A stretch of DNA of 64,000 bases from positions 8,673,001 through 8,737,000 of the forward strand of contig NZ_CP080519.1 of assembly GCF_019468465.1 (NCBI RefSeq). The letters run 5' to 3'. How positions within the stretch are numbered: position 1 is the stretch's first letter; every line of letters starts with the position of its first letter. The stretch comes from Amycolatopsis sp. DSM 110486 (GTDB lineage: Bacteria > Actinomycetota > Actinomycetes > Mycobacteriales > Pseudonocardiaceae). Shown here one piece after another: positions 45,253 to 54,069 of this stretch. A program made the translations under genes and the position numbers. Under the pieces are notes generated by a model that was not told where the DNA came from, made no database searches, and saw only the letters and a list, made by a program, of their open reading frames with translations.

Positions 45253-46405
45253 GTGTCCTGCGTCGTTAATTCGTCGTCATTTAGACTCTGATGGCATGTC
45301 TGATGGTGTCGCGGGACGTCGGGGGCCGAAGCTTGAGCCGGTGCTGCTCACCGATGAGGAGCGGTCCACGCTGGAACGCTGGGTGCGGCGGCGAAATTCG
45401 GCGCAGGCTTTGGCTGCACGCTCTCGGATTGTGCTGGCGTGCGCCCAGGACGGTGTGCCTCCGGTTGTGGGTGTGGCGAAGGATCTCGGCGTGTCGCCGG
45501 ACATGGTCCGCAAGTGGCGTCGACGATTCCTGGCACACCGTCTCGACGGGTTGGTCGATGAACCTCGGCCCGGTCGTCCGCCGGTGATCGGGGTCGAGGA
45601 CGTGGAAGCGGTGGTGGTGGCGACTCTGGAGGAAATCCCGAAGGACGCTACGCACTGGTCGCGTGCGTCGATGGCGCAGCACAGTGGCTTGTCCAAGTCG
45701 ACCGTCGGCCGGATTTGGCGGAAGTTTCAGCTCAAGCCGCACCTGACCGACACCTTCAAGCTGTCGACCGATCCGTTGTTCGTGGAGAAAGTGCACGACG
45801 TTGTCGGGTTGTATTTCAATCCGCCCGACGGTGCGATCGTGCTTTCTGTTGACGAGAAGTCGCAGATCCAGGCTTTGGATCGGTCCCAGCCGGTGCTTCC
45901 GATGATGCCCGGTATGCCTGAGCGTCGTACTCATGACTACGTTCGTAACGGTCTGACCACGCTGTTCGCGGCGTTCGACGTCGCCACCGGCGAGGTCGTC
46001 AGCGCCCTGCACCGCCGGCATCGGGCTGCGGAGTTCAAGAAGTTCCTCGCCAAGATCGACAAGCAGGTCCCCGCTCATCTGCAGATCCATCTGATCTGCG
46101 ACAACTACGGCACCCACAAAACACCAGCGATTCGGGCGTGGCTGGAACGGCACCCTCGTTTTCACATGCACTTCACTCCGACCGGTTCCTCCTGGATCAA
46201 TCAGGTTGAGCGGTGGTTCGGTTTCCTTGCCGATCAGCAGATCAGGCGCGGTGTCCACAAGAACGTCCAGAACCTCGAAGCTGACATCCGCTCGTGGATC
46301 AAGGAATGGAACGACAACCCCAGGCCTTTCATCTGGACCAAGACCGCCGCTGAGATCCTCGAGTCACTCGCCAACTTCTGCCGACGAATTTCTGACGCAG
46401 GACAC
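45253..46405 (+). mobile_element. complete IS630-family insertion sequence
   Basis: 1153 bp with inverted ends GTGTCCTGCGTC...AATTCGTCG and its complement at the right border. The TA dinucleotides at 45251-45252 and 46406-46407 are the duplicated target, as expected for IS630/Tc1-mariner elements. One intact transposase gene fills it. Confidence 0.9.
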
Positions 46406-46408
46406 TAG
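45296..46408 (+). CDS. IS630 family transposase
   Basis: 370 residues. The N-terminal helix-turn-helix region has [20 protein letters not shown] and [20 protein letters not shown]. The DDE core has the first Asp in [20 protein letters not shown], the second in [13 protein letters not shown] and the Glu in [20 protein letters not shown]. The protein is complete. Its stop TAG is formed by the last bases of the element plus the TA target duplication, so host sequence supplies the stop. Confidence 0.93.
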   Translation: MSDGVAGRRGPKLEPVLLTDEERSTLERWVRRRNSAQALAARSRIVLACAQDGVPPVVGVAKDLGVSPDMVRKWRRRFLAHRLDGLVDEPRPGRPPVIGVEDVEAVVVATLEEIPKDATHWSRASMAQHSGLSKSTVGRIWRKFQLKPHLTDTFKLSTDPLFVEKVHDVVGLYFNPPDGAIVLSVDEKSQIQALDRSQPVLPMMPGMPERRTHDYVRNGLTTLFAAFDVATGEVVSALHRRHRAAEFKKFLAKIDKQVPAHLQIHLICDNYGTHKTPAIRAWLERHPRFHMHFTPTGSSWINQVERWFGFLADQQIRRGVHKNVQNLEADIRSWIKEWNDNPRPFIWTKTAAEILESLANFCRRISDAGH

Positions 46409-46887
46409 GAAGTAGACGGCAACCCGGTGATCGTGGCGTTCAACGGCGGCACCCCGAAGCGCCCGAGCTGGTACCTCAGCTTGCCAGCCGACCGGAACGT
46501 CCGCGTGCAAGTGAAAGCGCACAAGTCCACCGCCCACGCCGGAGGGCGCGAACTGTGGGACCAAATGGCCAAAGTGTGGCCGTATTACAACGAGTACACG
46601 AAGAAGACCGACCGCGAGATCCCCACATTGGTGCTCGAGAGGGTGTGACCGCGCGAGGAAATGCGGAGCCTATCCGAATTTCCGGGTGCGGTGATCTCAC
46701 CGGTGGATTGACCTGTGTTCGAGTGCGTCTTGTCGCGGCGTTCGGGCTTCGAGTAGAGCTCCGGCCCGGTACCGGCTGGAATCCGTGTCGGGAGGCGGTG
46801 AAGTTTGGCCGCCTCCCGACACGTGGGCGCCGAGGCCGCTACGAGATCACCGCTCAGACCGCCTCCGAAGATGTCCGGTCTCGGCCG

Positions 46888-47295
46888 CTACTTGCTGCCG
46901 GGGTTTCCGCCGGTGGTGTCCTGGTCGAGCTTGGAGACCTGGTAGAGGGCCATAGCCCACCCAGTTCCGATTCGTTTCAGCAGGATGCTCAGGTAGACGT
47001 TGACCGTGGGGCGGTCGGTGAAGGAGAAGTCGACGTTCAGGTATCCAAGGACGAGGTCGTCGGATAGGCGCCTGGTCTCCAGGATCCGGTACTCCGCGGT
47101 CAGGCCTGGGGGCTGTGAGTCGTAGTAGGCGGCGACGCCCGGTCGTCCAACGCTGTAGGGGTGCATTCCCTGGAAGATGGCGTCGTCGGTGAAATGGGCG
47201 GCCGCCTGATCGGGCTGGTGCTTGTCCACGGCGGCCTTCCAGCCGTCGAGGACGCCGCGCAGCACCGCCTCGTTGTCCGCGGTGTTCTTGTTCAC
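46888..47295 (-). CDS. SnoaL-like (SgcJ/EcaC family) protein
   Basis: 135 residues with the NTF2-like fold of the SgcJ/EcaC family: VLRGVLDGWKAAVDKHQPDQ, AAAHFTDDAIFQGMHPYSVG, GYLNVDFSFTDRPTVNVYLS and ILLKRIGTGWAMALYQVSKL. The W..A...H and F.DDA.FQG pocket residues are typical. It is the second gene of an operon behind an SDR oxidoreductase (34 bases between), which suggests that it acts on or binds the same small molecule. The precise reaction is unknown. Confidence 0.82.
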   Translation of the reverse strand: MNKNTADNEAVLRGVLDGWKAAVDKHQPDQAAAHFTDDAIFQGMHPYSVGRPGVAAYYDSQPPGLTAEYRILETRRLSDDLVLGYLNVDFSFTDRPTVNVYLSILLKRIGTGWAMALYQVSKLDQDTTGGNPGSK

Positions 47296-47329
47296 AGTAG
47301 TGCTCCGTGGAAGGAGTGGGTGGGCGTGG

Positions 47330-48043
47330 TCAGTGGCCGGCGCTCATGCCGCCGTCCACGTGAAGGACCTCGCCAGTGACGAACGGCGCATTCTCCAGAT
47401 ACATAACCGCCTCGACGATGTCGCTGATCTCGCCCATACGACCAACGGGCTGCAGGCCATCGAGGAACTCATGGATCTGCGGGTCGTGCATCGGAGTGCG
47501 GGTAGTAGCCGGAGAAACAGCGTTGGCCCGGATCCCGCGCGTGGCGTACTCGATCGCCAACGACGTGGTAGCGGCCTGCAGGCCGCCCTTGGTCAGCGCG
47601 GCGAGGACGGACGGGACCCGCGAATCAGGGTTGTCGACAATGCTGGCGGTGATGTTGACGATGTGCCCACCGCCCTGAGCGAGCATCTGGCCGACGGCGA
47701 GCTGGGTGAGACGGAAGAACCCGACCAGGTTGATCCCGGTCACGGAGGCGTAATCGTCCGCGGTGTAGTCCGTGAACGGCTTGGACACGTAGACGCCCGC
47801 GTTGTTGACCAGGGTGTCGACACGGCCGAACCGCTCAAGGGCAGCGGAAATCACCCGCTCGGCAGTGGCCGGGTCGGCGATGTCGCCCTGGACCGCGAGG
47901 ACGCCCGCGTCCTCGCCAGGGGCAATGGAGCGCGAGGTGGCGACAACCGCGTAACCGCGCTTGCGGTACGCCTCGACCAGGCCGGCACCGATGCCCTGCG
48001 AGGCCCCAGTGATGACAGCAACCTTCTCATTCTGCATGCCCAT
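47330..48043 (-). CDS. SDR family oxidoreductase
   Basis: 237 residues from ATG 48043, with CGGAGG six bases upstream. Classical short-chain dehydrogenase motifs are present: VAVITGASQGIGAGLVEAYR (TGxxxGxG), LVNNAGVYVSKP (NNAG), the catalytic Ser region HIVNITASIV, and a PGxxxTPM-type end ANAVSPATTRTPM. The catalytic Tyr of the usual YxxxK is not in place: the corresponding segment reads VLAALTKGGLQAA, with Lys present and Tyr replaced. That may alter activity. It is the first gene of an operon with the SnoaL-like protein and has a dyad AACAT-N8-ATGTT over its ribosome site. Confidence 0.85.
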   Translation of the reverse strand: MGMQNEKVAVITGASQGIGAGLVEAYRKRGYAVVATSRSIAPGEDAGVLAVQGDIADPATAERVISAALERFGRVDTLVNNAGVYVSKPFTDYTADDYASVTGINLVGFFRLTQLAVGQMLAQGGGHIVNITASIVDNPDSRVPSVLAALTKGGLQAATTSLAIEYATRGIRANAVSPATTRTPMHDPQIHEFLDGLQPVGRMGEISDIVEAVMYLENAPFVTGEVLHVDGGMSAGH

Positions 48044-48072
48044 AACATACCTCCGAATGTTCGACTGAGGAC
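48044..48072 (-). promoter_or_regulatory. leader/operator of the SDR-SnoaL operon
   Basis: The plus strand reads AACATACCTCCGAATGTT, a dyad AACAT-N8-ATGTT that overlaps the Shine-Dalgarno site of the SDR gene. The block 48046-48072 recurs at 41067-41093 with one mismatch. A repressor site is a reasonable guess. Confidence 0.45.
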
Positions 48073-48955
48073 TACGCGGTCCACTTGATGACGCACAGCC
48101 CGATGATTCGGACCTAATCCACGTAAAACTGGACCTCAACGTCCATCGCAGAGATTCGCGCCGTCCCCACGTTCGAGCAGGCTGCGGGCGTCGCCAATGC
48201 CGGGCTGGCACGACGTGCTCGCCGCGGCGCTGGTGAGGCGAACCGGTCCGCAAGGCGGCTCACGGACCCGGGAGTCCGCGAACACCGCGTGGACCATGGC
48301 CACACGCCTCCTGCGGTTCTCGACGAGCTGCCGACGCCACCGCCGGAGCCCTCTGCCTGGGTGAGCAGATCGCAGGGACCGGCCTTGCCGGTAACTTTGG
48401 ATGAAAAGGTCCAGTTCCCGCTGGCGGTGTTGAAGGATGAGTTGTCGCTGACGTTGGCGGCACCGCATCTCGTCGGCGACGATGGGGAACTGGCAGGACC
48501 TGATCGGACATGAGGCCGCCCTGGGCTCCGCCTGGCAGATGGTGAAGCGCGCAGACGAGAGGCCGCTGGGTCGAAGCCCGTGTTTTCCTCTCCGGCGTGG
48601 GCCCGGGGCCGAAAGGCCGAACACTACGTCCGCTTGGTCAAGATCAAGAAGGCTGACAACGCGACCAACCTGTGCCGGGGAACCACAATCTCCCGACCGC
48701 CTGACCGGATCCGCGTCTGTTTACCGGCGCGGTGATACCCCGGATACTCGTGGAGGTGGTCTGAGGGAGAATGCCGTCGCCAGTTCCGCGCCCATGTGGC
48801 GGAAGGCAGCCAAACCTCCGCTGCCTTCAACCACGGAGTCCGGCCGATACCGAGCCCAGCGCTACTCGAAGCCCTATCGCCGCGACAAGGCGTCCTCGAC
48901 CACCGACGAGATCACCGGACGCGGGAACGCGGACAGCCCACGTGTTTCCTCGTGG
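48073..48955. other. long stretch without a recognised gene
   Basis: Short frames on both strands lack recognisable domains. A plus-strand peptide near 48570-48740 (WARGRKAEHYVRLVKIKKAD) is coding-like but isolated. Confidence 0.4.
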
Positions 48956-49367
48956 TTACGCCCGCTCGAGCATCACCACGGGGATTTCGCGGTCGGTCTT
49001 CTTCGTGTACTCGTTGTAGTACGGCCACACTTTGGCCATCTTGTCCCACAGTTTCGCGCGCTCGTCGCCTACGGCCGTGCGGGCGTGCGGGCGTGCGCGG
49101 TGAACTTGTCGGCCTTCACCTGCACGCGGACCTGCGGGTTGGCCTGCAGGTTGAGGTTCCAGCTCGGGTGCTTCGGGGCGCCGCCATTGGACGCCACGAT
49201 CACTGGGTTGCCGTCCACCTCCTGGTAGATCAGCGCGAGCTTGCGGTCCTCACGCTCTTGCGGCCCTTGGTAATCAGGACCAGTGCCGGTACTCCCGGTT
49301 GCCAGTCGTGGCCGACTTCACCGTCGGTCTCCTCGTAGCGGCGGACGTTCTCGTCACCTTCAAGCAT
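48956..49367 (-). pseudogene. deazaflavin-dependent nitroreductase, second copy with two frameshifts
   Basis: From ATG 49367 (AGGAGGG upstream) the minus strand reads MLEGDENVRRYEETDGEVGH and PGVPALVLITKGRKS. It loses frame, resumes as RKLALIYQEVDGNPVIVASN and GGAPKHPSWNLNLQANPQVR, loses frame again at a small tandem duplication of CGGGCGTG near 49080, and ends KLWDKMAKVWPYYNEYTKKT and EIPVVMLERA. It is the inverted paralogue of the gene split by IS630. Ddn-type enzymes reduce nitro compounds or quinones with F420H2. Confidence 0.72.
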
Positions 49368-49513
49368 TCTTGTTCCCTCCTGGTTCGTTAGCCACGAACA
49401 CAGCTTCCCCGGGCCCGAGGTTCTTACCCAGCGGTCCGATCCCTGTCACATCTTGCGGGGCTACCTCGTCTCGCTGATGATCATGCACGCGAAGAGCAAG
49501 GAAGGATCTGTCA

Positions 49514-50434
49514 TTGCGAGCCATCACTGTTCAAGACCGCGACGCGGGCGTCGCCGGGTTCACCCCGGCGGAGCTGCCCTACCCGCACGCGGCCGAAAAC
49601 GACGTCATCGTGCGGGTGCATGCCGCCGGCTTCACGCCGGGGGAGCTGAGCTGGCCGGCCACCTGGACCGACCGCGCGGGCCGCGACCGGACGCCGAGCG
49701 TGCCCGGCCACGAGCTCTCGGGTGTCGTCACGGAGCTGGGGTACGGCACCACCGGACTGAGCATCGGGCAGCGAGTGTTCGGGATGGCTGACTGGGCACG
49801 CGACGGCTCGCTCGCCGAATACACCGCGGTGGAAGCGCGGAACCTCGCACCCCTGCCGACGGACATCGACCACACCGTGGCCGCCGCGTTGCCGATCTCC
49901 GGGCTGACCGCGTGGCAGGGCCTGTTCGACCACGGCCGTGTCAGCACCGGTCAGACAGTGCTCATCCACGGTGCCGGGGGCGGTGTCGGGTCGATCGCCG
50001 TGCAGCTGGCCCGTGAAGTCGGCGCACGCGTGATCGGCACGGGCCGGGCCGCGGACCGGGAGCGGATGCTCGAGCTCGGCGCAGACACGTTTCTCGATGT
50101 GCAGTCCGAACGGCTCGAAGACGTCGGTGAGGTCGACGTGGTGTTCGACATGATCGGCGGCGACGTTCACGCCCGCTCGGCCGCGCTCGTGCGCGCGGGC
50201 GGCACGCTCGTCACGATCGCGATGCCACCCCAGGTCAGGCCCGCCGACGGGCGGGCCGTGTTCTTCGTCGTCGAACCCGACCGCGTCCGGCTCGCCGACC
50301 TCGCCGAGCGCGTGCGCAGCGGACGCCTCAAACCGATCATCGGCACCGTAGTGCCACTTGCCGAGGCACGCGCCGCGTTCACCTCGGGCGTGCGCACACC
50401 CGGCAAGACGATCATCCGAGTCACGGAAGACTGA
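49514..50434 (+). CDS. NADP-dependent medium-chain oxidoreductase
   Basis: 306 residues from TTG 49514. The zinc-free MDR fold is shown by RVHAAGFTPGELSWPATWTD, PGHELSGVVTELGYGTTGLS and VLIHGAGGGVGSIAVQLARE (AGGGVG nucleotide site near residue 155), then VRSGRLKPIIGTVVPLAEAR at the end. It belongs with quinone reductase-like enzymes. GAAGGA precedes the TTG. It is followed after 13 bases by the cupin lipoprotein, so the two form an operon. It resembles, but is not a recent copy of, the enzyme at 21530. Confidence 0.84.
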   Translation: MRAITVQDRDAGVAGFTPAELPYPHAAENDVIVRVHAAGFTPGELSWPATWTDRAGRDRTPSVPGHELSGVVTELGYGTTGLSIGQRVFGMADWARDGSLAEYTAVEARNLAPLPTDIDHTVAAALPISGLTAWQGLFDHGRVSTGQTVLIHGAGGGVGSIAVQLAREVGARVIGTGRAADRERMLELGADTFLDVQSERLEDVGEVDVVFDMIGGDVHARSAALVRAGGTLVTIAMPPQVRPADGRAVFFVVEPDRVRLADLAERVRSGRLKPIIGTVVPLAEARAAFTSGVRTPGKTIIRVTED

Positions 50435-50447
50435 ACAGGACCTCCTC

Positions 50448-50936
50448 ATGATCGCAAAGCGGATCACCGCAAGTGCCCTGGCGTTCTCGGTGCTGGTCGG
50501 AGTCACGGCCTGCACCTCTGCCGACGAGCCGACCGACCAGCCCGCCGCAGTCACATCAATGGCTCCGAGCCCGAAGGACACGGCGGGAGCAAAGCCGCCC
50601 GCCGAGTCCTTGACCCCCCTGATCCAGCAGGCGTTGCCGGACGTCCAGGGCAAGACGTTCACCTCGGCGATCGTCGACTTCCCACCCGGCGCGGTCGCGA
50701 CGCCGCACCGGCACGGTCAGGCGTTCGTCTACGCGTACGTGCTCGAAGGCAGCGTGCGCAGCCAACTCGACGACAAGCCCATCAGCACCTTCCACCAGGG
50801 CCAGAACTGGGTCGAGCAACCGGGCACCCACCACGTCCTCACGCAGAACACCAGCCAGACGGCCCGCGCCCGGTTACTGGTCGTGTTCGTGTCCACCACC
50901 GGAGACCCGCTCAAGGTCGACGACCCTCACTCCTGA
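50448..50936 (+). CDS. cupin-domain lipoprotein
   Basis: 162 residues from ATG 50448. The N-terminus is a lipoprotein signal, ALAFSVLVGVTAC with Cys near residue 24, followed by a Pro/Ser-rich linker. The cupin core has IVDFPPGAVATPHRHGQAFV and YAYVLEGSVRSQLDD, then WVEQPGTHHVLTQN: the histidines of PHRHG and GTHH are the expected metal ligands. It would be anchored to the outer face of the membrane. Operon with the oxidoreductase upstream. The substrate is unknown. Confidence 0.85.
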   Translation: MIAKRITASALAFSVLVGVTACTSADEPTDQPAAVTSMAPSPKDTAGAKPPAESLTPLIQQALPDVQGKTFTSAIVDFPPGAVATPHRHGQAFVYAYVLEGSVRSQLDDKPISTFHQGQNWVEQPGTHHVLTQNTSQTARARLLVVFVSTTGDPLKVDDPHS

Positions 50937-51173
50937 CGACATCGATGCAGACACGGCACGCTTGACAGTCAGCTCCTGCGGAAAGGCTGAGAATTGTTTC
51001 TGCAGGAGCGACCAGCCCGGCGGATTGGGAACTGGAATCATCACGAAGTCGAGCAGCGCGCATGGGGCGGAGTCTCGGCCCTGGCGAGCAGTATCACTCG
51101 ACAAATAGTTGTTTTTTGGGCGCTTGCTGCGGAACGCAGCAGTAACAACAAAGATCGACTGACGGAGGTGGGA

Positions 51174-51947
51174 ATGAGCACTGACTACGCGCTGACCAAC
51201 GCGTGGGAACGCGCGCAACGCAGGCTCAAGGGATTGGAAGCTACCTACGACCCGACGACGCGCCGGCGCCTGAGCACGCTGGGGCTTGCTCCCGGCTGGG
51301 CGTGCCTCGAGGTCGGCGCAGGCGCGGGATCGATCGCGCGCTGGATGGGGGAGCAGGTGGGTCCGTCCGGGCACGTGAGCGCGGTGGACCTCGACATCAG
51401 CGGCCTGCACGACCTGCCGGCGAACGTTGAGGTGCACCAAGCCGACGTGCGTGTCGATCCGCTTCCGGATGGCGCCTTCAATGTGGTGCACGCCCGTTTG
51501 CTGCTCAACCACCTGTCCGAACGCGACGAGATCCTCGGCCGACTCGTGGCGGCCCTGCGCCCGGGCGGGTGGCTGCTGATCGAGGAGGGCGATATGTTCT
51601 CCAGTGGTGTCATTGACGAGGATCCCGACCACGCCCGCGCCATGCGCGCCTTACGTGACCTCCTCGCGAGCGCCGCCGACGTCGACTACGGTCGCAAGCT
51701 ACCTCGCCTGGCTGTCACCCGCGGCCTCACTGAGGTCGGCGTCGAATGCGAAGTTCCATTCTCCGAGGGCGGTTCGCTCGGGACGGAATGGCTGGCACTG
51801 ACGTTTGACCAGCTGGCCGAACGCGCCGGCGGTGGCATCCTCGACCCCGAGACGGTCGAGCGGTGGAAGGAGAAGCTGGCACGACCGGGTTTATGGTTCG
51901 CCTCGCTGGGTGTGGTGGCAGTGCAGGGGCGGTGCCCGACGGTATGA
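51174..51947 (+). CDS. SAM-dependent methyltransferase
   Basis: 257 residues from ATG 51174 with GGAGGTGGGA upstream. Motif I is ACLEVGAGAGSIARWMGEQV near residue 45; the acidic end of strand 2 is VSAVDLDISGL; motif post I and II are VEVHQADVRVDPLPDGAFNV and VHARLLLNHLSERDEILGRL; motif III is LRPGGWLLIEEGD. The G-A-G-A-G variant and the LLLNHL helix are typical of a group of actinobacterial small-molecule methyltransferases. Intact and apparently monocistronic. Confidence 0.86.
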   Translation: MSTDYALTNAWERAQRRLKGLEATYDPTTRRRLSTLGLAPGWACLEVGAGAGSIARWMGEQVGPSGHVSAVDLDISGLHDLPANVEVHQADVRVDPLPDGAFNVVHARLLLNHLSERDEILGRLVAALRPGGWLLIEEGDMFSSGVIDEDPDHARAMRALRDLLASAADVDYGRKLPRLAVTRGLTEVGVECEVPFSEGGSLGTEWLALTFDQLAERAGGGILDPETVERWKEKLARPGLWFASLGVVAVQGRCPTV

Positions 51948-52055
51948 ACCGTTCCTGCTGCTGACCAGGCTCGCGCGTCTGGAACGACTACCAGGTCGGC
52001 CACTTCGTCCCCTGCGAGCCGCACGGGGCCAAGACGGTACTCAAAACAGGTAATT

Positions 52056-52090
52056 GCCCCGAGGACCAGGCCGGTCCTCGGGGCCTTTTG
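52056..52090 (+). terminator. rho-independent terminator
   Basis: A perfect 12-bp stem GCCCCGAGGACC / GGTCCTCGGGGC with loop AGGCC, followed by CTTTTG. It lies about 110 bases after the methyltransferase stop; a short plus-strand fragment (NDYQVGHFVPCEPHGAKTVL) ends just before it. Confidence 0.85.
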
Positions 52091-52187
52091 GCGGGCCTGA
52101 TCCTTCCGCGATCGTCTTGCGTGCGCGCACCAGCCGAAAATGAACGTGAATTAACCTGATCCTGATCATGATCCCGAACGCGACTAG

Positions 52188-52240
52188 CGTGGCGAGCGTG
52201 TGAGCCGGGGCCACAGTGGCTCACACGCTCGCCACGTTTT
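52188..52240 (+). terminator. second strong hairpin with T run
   Basis: A perfect 19-bp stem, arms 52188-52206 and 52218-52236 (CGTGGCGAGCGTGTGAGCC and its complement), followed by TTTT. It works in either direction and lies only about 100 bases after the previous terminator. Confidence 0.82.
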
Positions 52241-53027
52241 CGAAGGGTCTTTCGCGATTACTACACATCTGTTCCGCTTCTTGGCATCCCACGTGGCCGC
52301 TTACCCCGAGGTCATCAAGCATCTGCGCTGACGTCCCGCAGCTAGATCAATTACAGGAACCCCTAACAGTCGGAGCTCGTTTGATGGTGATCACGAACAG
52401 GATCCGCCGAATGCCGGTCTGCCTGACCGGTATTCGGCGTCAGCCCAGGCGAAATCCGGTCGCGTGCGGCGAGGTACCAGCCCCCAATACTGCAAATATT
52501 CCACTACGATAAAATTTTCATGATGTGGCAACAAGGAGTCCTGCAGGGTGCTTCGGAAGCGTTTGCGGAACCCTGGCAATAGGCGCGACCACGGTGCTAC
52601 CGGTCTCCGATTGGGCTCCGTTGCTCACAGAGCACCCGATACGCTGCGACACTTCCCGACATTAACGCTGGCGAAAAATGCCGCCTGACCTGCACGGATT
52701 AGCCCCGGGTGGCACCCTGCGATACTCGTTGACACGGCAAACCCGGGGATTAAAAGCCTGCGGGTTCGATTGCGGTGATCTTGAAGCGGTCTTTGATGGC
52801 AGGGCATCTACCTGCAGTTATGTCGCGACAAGATCATGTTTGCTTTTACGAAAAGCCGTTCTGGGCTCCGTTGTGTCTCCGTTCTTCCAGCTGTGCTCAG
52901 CAGGCCCAATTGTGTAGTCTGACCTGCTGTTTTGCCTCGAGGTGGGCTTTCGCCTGGCGTCTGTCCGGGCTGCATGAGGTTCGGGGCCTCGTGCAGGGCT
53001 ATTCGGGTTCTGGGTAGGTGAGTACGG
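52241..53027. other. stretch without a recognised gene, holds repeat copy B
   Basis: Contains the dispersed repeat at 52603-52767. Otherwise comparatively AT-rich with no supported gene. Confidence 0.45.
52603..52767. repeat. dispersed repeat, copy B
   Basis: Same orientation and order of blocks as copy A at 35008-35170, with an estimated three-quarters identity and few gaps. The flanks are unrelated at both sites. See copy A. Confidence 0.75.
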
Positions 53028-53139
53028 ATGTCGACGCTGGCAGGACGAGACGAGTCGGTACCGACGAGTCTCAGATTCGCGGTCGGCGGGATGGCCATCT
53101 GGATGGGCGAGTTCGACGAGGGGGAACGCTGGCTCCACC
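53028..53139 (+). pseudogene. fragment of a LuxR/MalT-type regulator (TPR region)
   Basis: From ATG 53028 the frame reads [20 protein letters not shown] and [14 protein letters not shown], resembling a helical repeat from the middle of LAL-type regulators. About 37 codons are followed directly by an ion-transporter fragment, so this is one piece of a mosaic. Confidence 0.4.
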
Positions 53140-53328
53140 GCGCCTGCCGACTTCGGTGGCAACCTGACCGCGGTGGTCGCCAGCGCGAACGTGGTCATGC
53201 TCGGGATCGCGGCCCGTTCGGCTCACCCTTCTGTTTGGGAGTTCACCAAGAAGGGCGCCGTCGTCACCCTCATCACGGTCCTCGTCGCGGCACCCTACCT
53301 CTGGCCGCGGTATTTCGTGCTTTCCTGA
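53140..53328 (+). pseudogene. ArsB/NhaD-like transporter, C-terminal fragment
   Basis: The frame reads [40 protein letters not shown] and [20 protein letters not shown]. It is homologous to the end of the broken transporter at 38484-39670 (GADFGGNGTAVAASADVVAI ... WLRYFT) but is clearly a different gene. Only the last two membrane segments are left. Confidence 0.7.
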
Positions 53329-53351
53329 AGACACGAACAGAAGAGCGCACC

Positions 53352-53444
53352 GTGGACCCCCTGCTCGTCGCCGTGGCGATGATCGCCGCGTTCACGCTCG
53401 CGATCGTCGCTCTTCGGCTCCTGCACCGCTGGCAAGGGCGCTGA
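53352..53444 (+). CDS. small single-span membrane protein
   Basis: Thirty residues from GTG 53352: VDPLLVAVAMIAAFTLAIVA, then LRLLHRWQGR and a stop. One hydrophobic helix is followed by a positively charged end, which would face the cytoplasm. It lies 23 bases behind the transporter fragment and may have been its small companion. The ribosome site is weak. Confidence 0.4.
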   Translation: MDPLLVAVAMIAAFTLAIVALRLLHRWQGR

Positions 53445-53695
53445 CCGGGGCGTGCACGTTCGTGCCTGATTCGGCGCGCTCGGCGCAACGGCGACAACCG
53501 TGAGCCATGCGCGGCTCATCCGCTGTCGCCCGCTGCCACGCGTTCGCCCCGAGATCGCTCGATCTCGGGCGTGCAGGGTCCGACCCCGCCTGCCGCACCT
53601 GAGCTGTCGCCACCGGTTCCGCCACCGATCGCGGTTGCCTCGGCACGACGGGGCGGCGGCATTGTTGTCGACGCCAGGTCGTCGACCTGGCGCCG
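53445..53695. other. intergenic stretch, no recognised gene
   Basis: No supported feature. Confidence 0.3.
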
Positions 53696-54028
53696 TTCCC
53701 CCCTCATGTGACCCTCTTCGGGAACCTGCACAATCGCGCCACCTAAGACGAACTGATCACCGCCCTCGACTCCGCATTCACCGACGTGGCGTCAATCCCT
53801 GTGTACAACAGCGGCATCACCTGGGTCGACCGCTACCGCTATGACCTCAACCTCGACGCCACCGGCACCGAGCCCAACGACTACTCGGCGCCACCGCCGC
53901 GGCTGTGGCCCAAGCTGTCGCACCGCGATTTCACCGCCGACTGGAGTGGCCACTGGTCGCACGACATGACGTGGCGCCACACCCCCGACGTCGCGCGAAT
54001 AGTCGCCTTCGCCCTCGAACAGGTGTAG
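53696..54028 (+). pseudogene. conserved hypothetical with PPHVTLFG motif, nonsense mutation
   Basis: In one frame the sequence reads FPPHVTLFGNLHNRAT, a TAA at 53744, then DELITALDSAFTDVASIPVY, NSGITWVDRYRYDLNLDATG and WSGHWSHDMTWRHTPDVARI. The P-H-V-T-L start resembles the first H-x-T motif of 2H phosphoesterases, and HDMT could be the second, but this is tentative. The single in-frame stop and lack of a clear start suggest decay. Translation could only restart at GTG 53786. Confidence 0.35.
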
Positions 54029-54069
54029 GCACGGGATGAGGGGAATCCGTCCATGCCTGGAGGTGTCGG

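Larger units (their letters stand above)
45125..46648 (+). pseudogene. deazaflavin (F420)-dependent nitroreductase, split by IS630
   Basis: The 5' part (ATG 45125, AGGAGGG upstream) reads MLEGDEHVGRYEEPDGEVGH and PGVPTLVTTTKGRKLVLIY. The 3' part after the IS (46408-46648) reads EVDGNPVIVAFNGGTPKRPS, WYLSLPADRNVRVQVKAHKS and AKVWPYYNEYTKKTDREIPT. Together they make a Ddn-type protein of about 120 residues. At the joint a CAG codon (Q in relatives) has become TAG, and six residues after KGRK are deleted, so the gene was probably dying before the IS came in. The TAG supplied the TA dinucleotide used by IS630. Confidence 0.75.
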
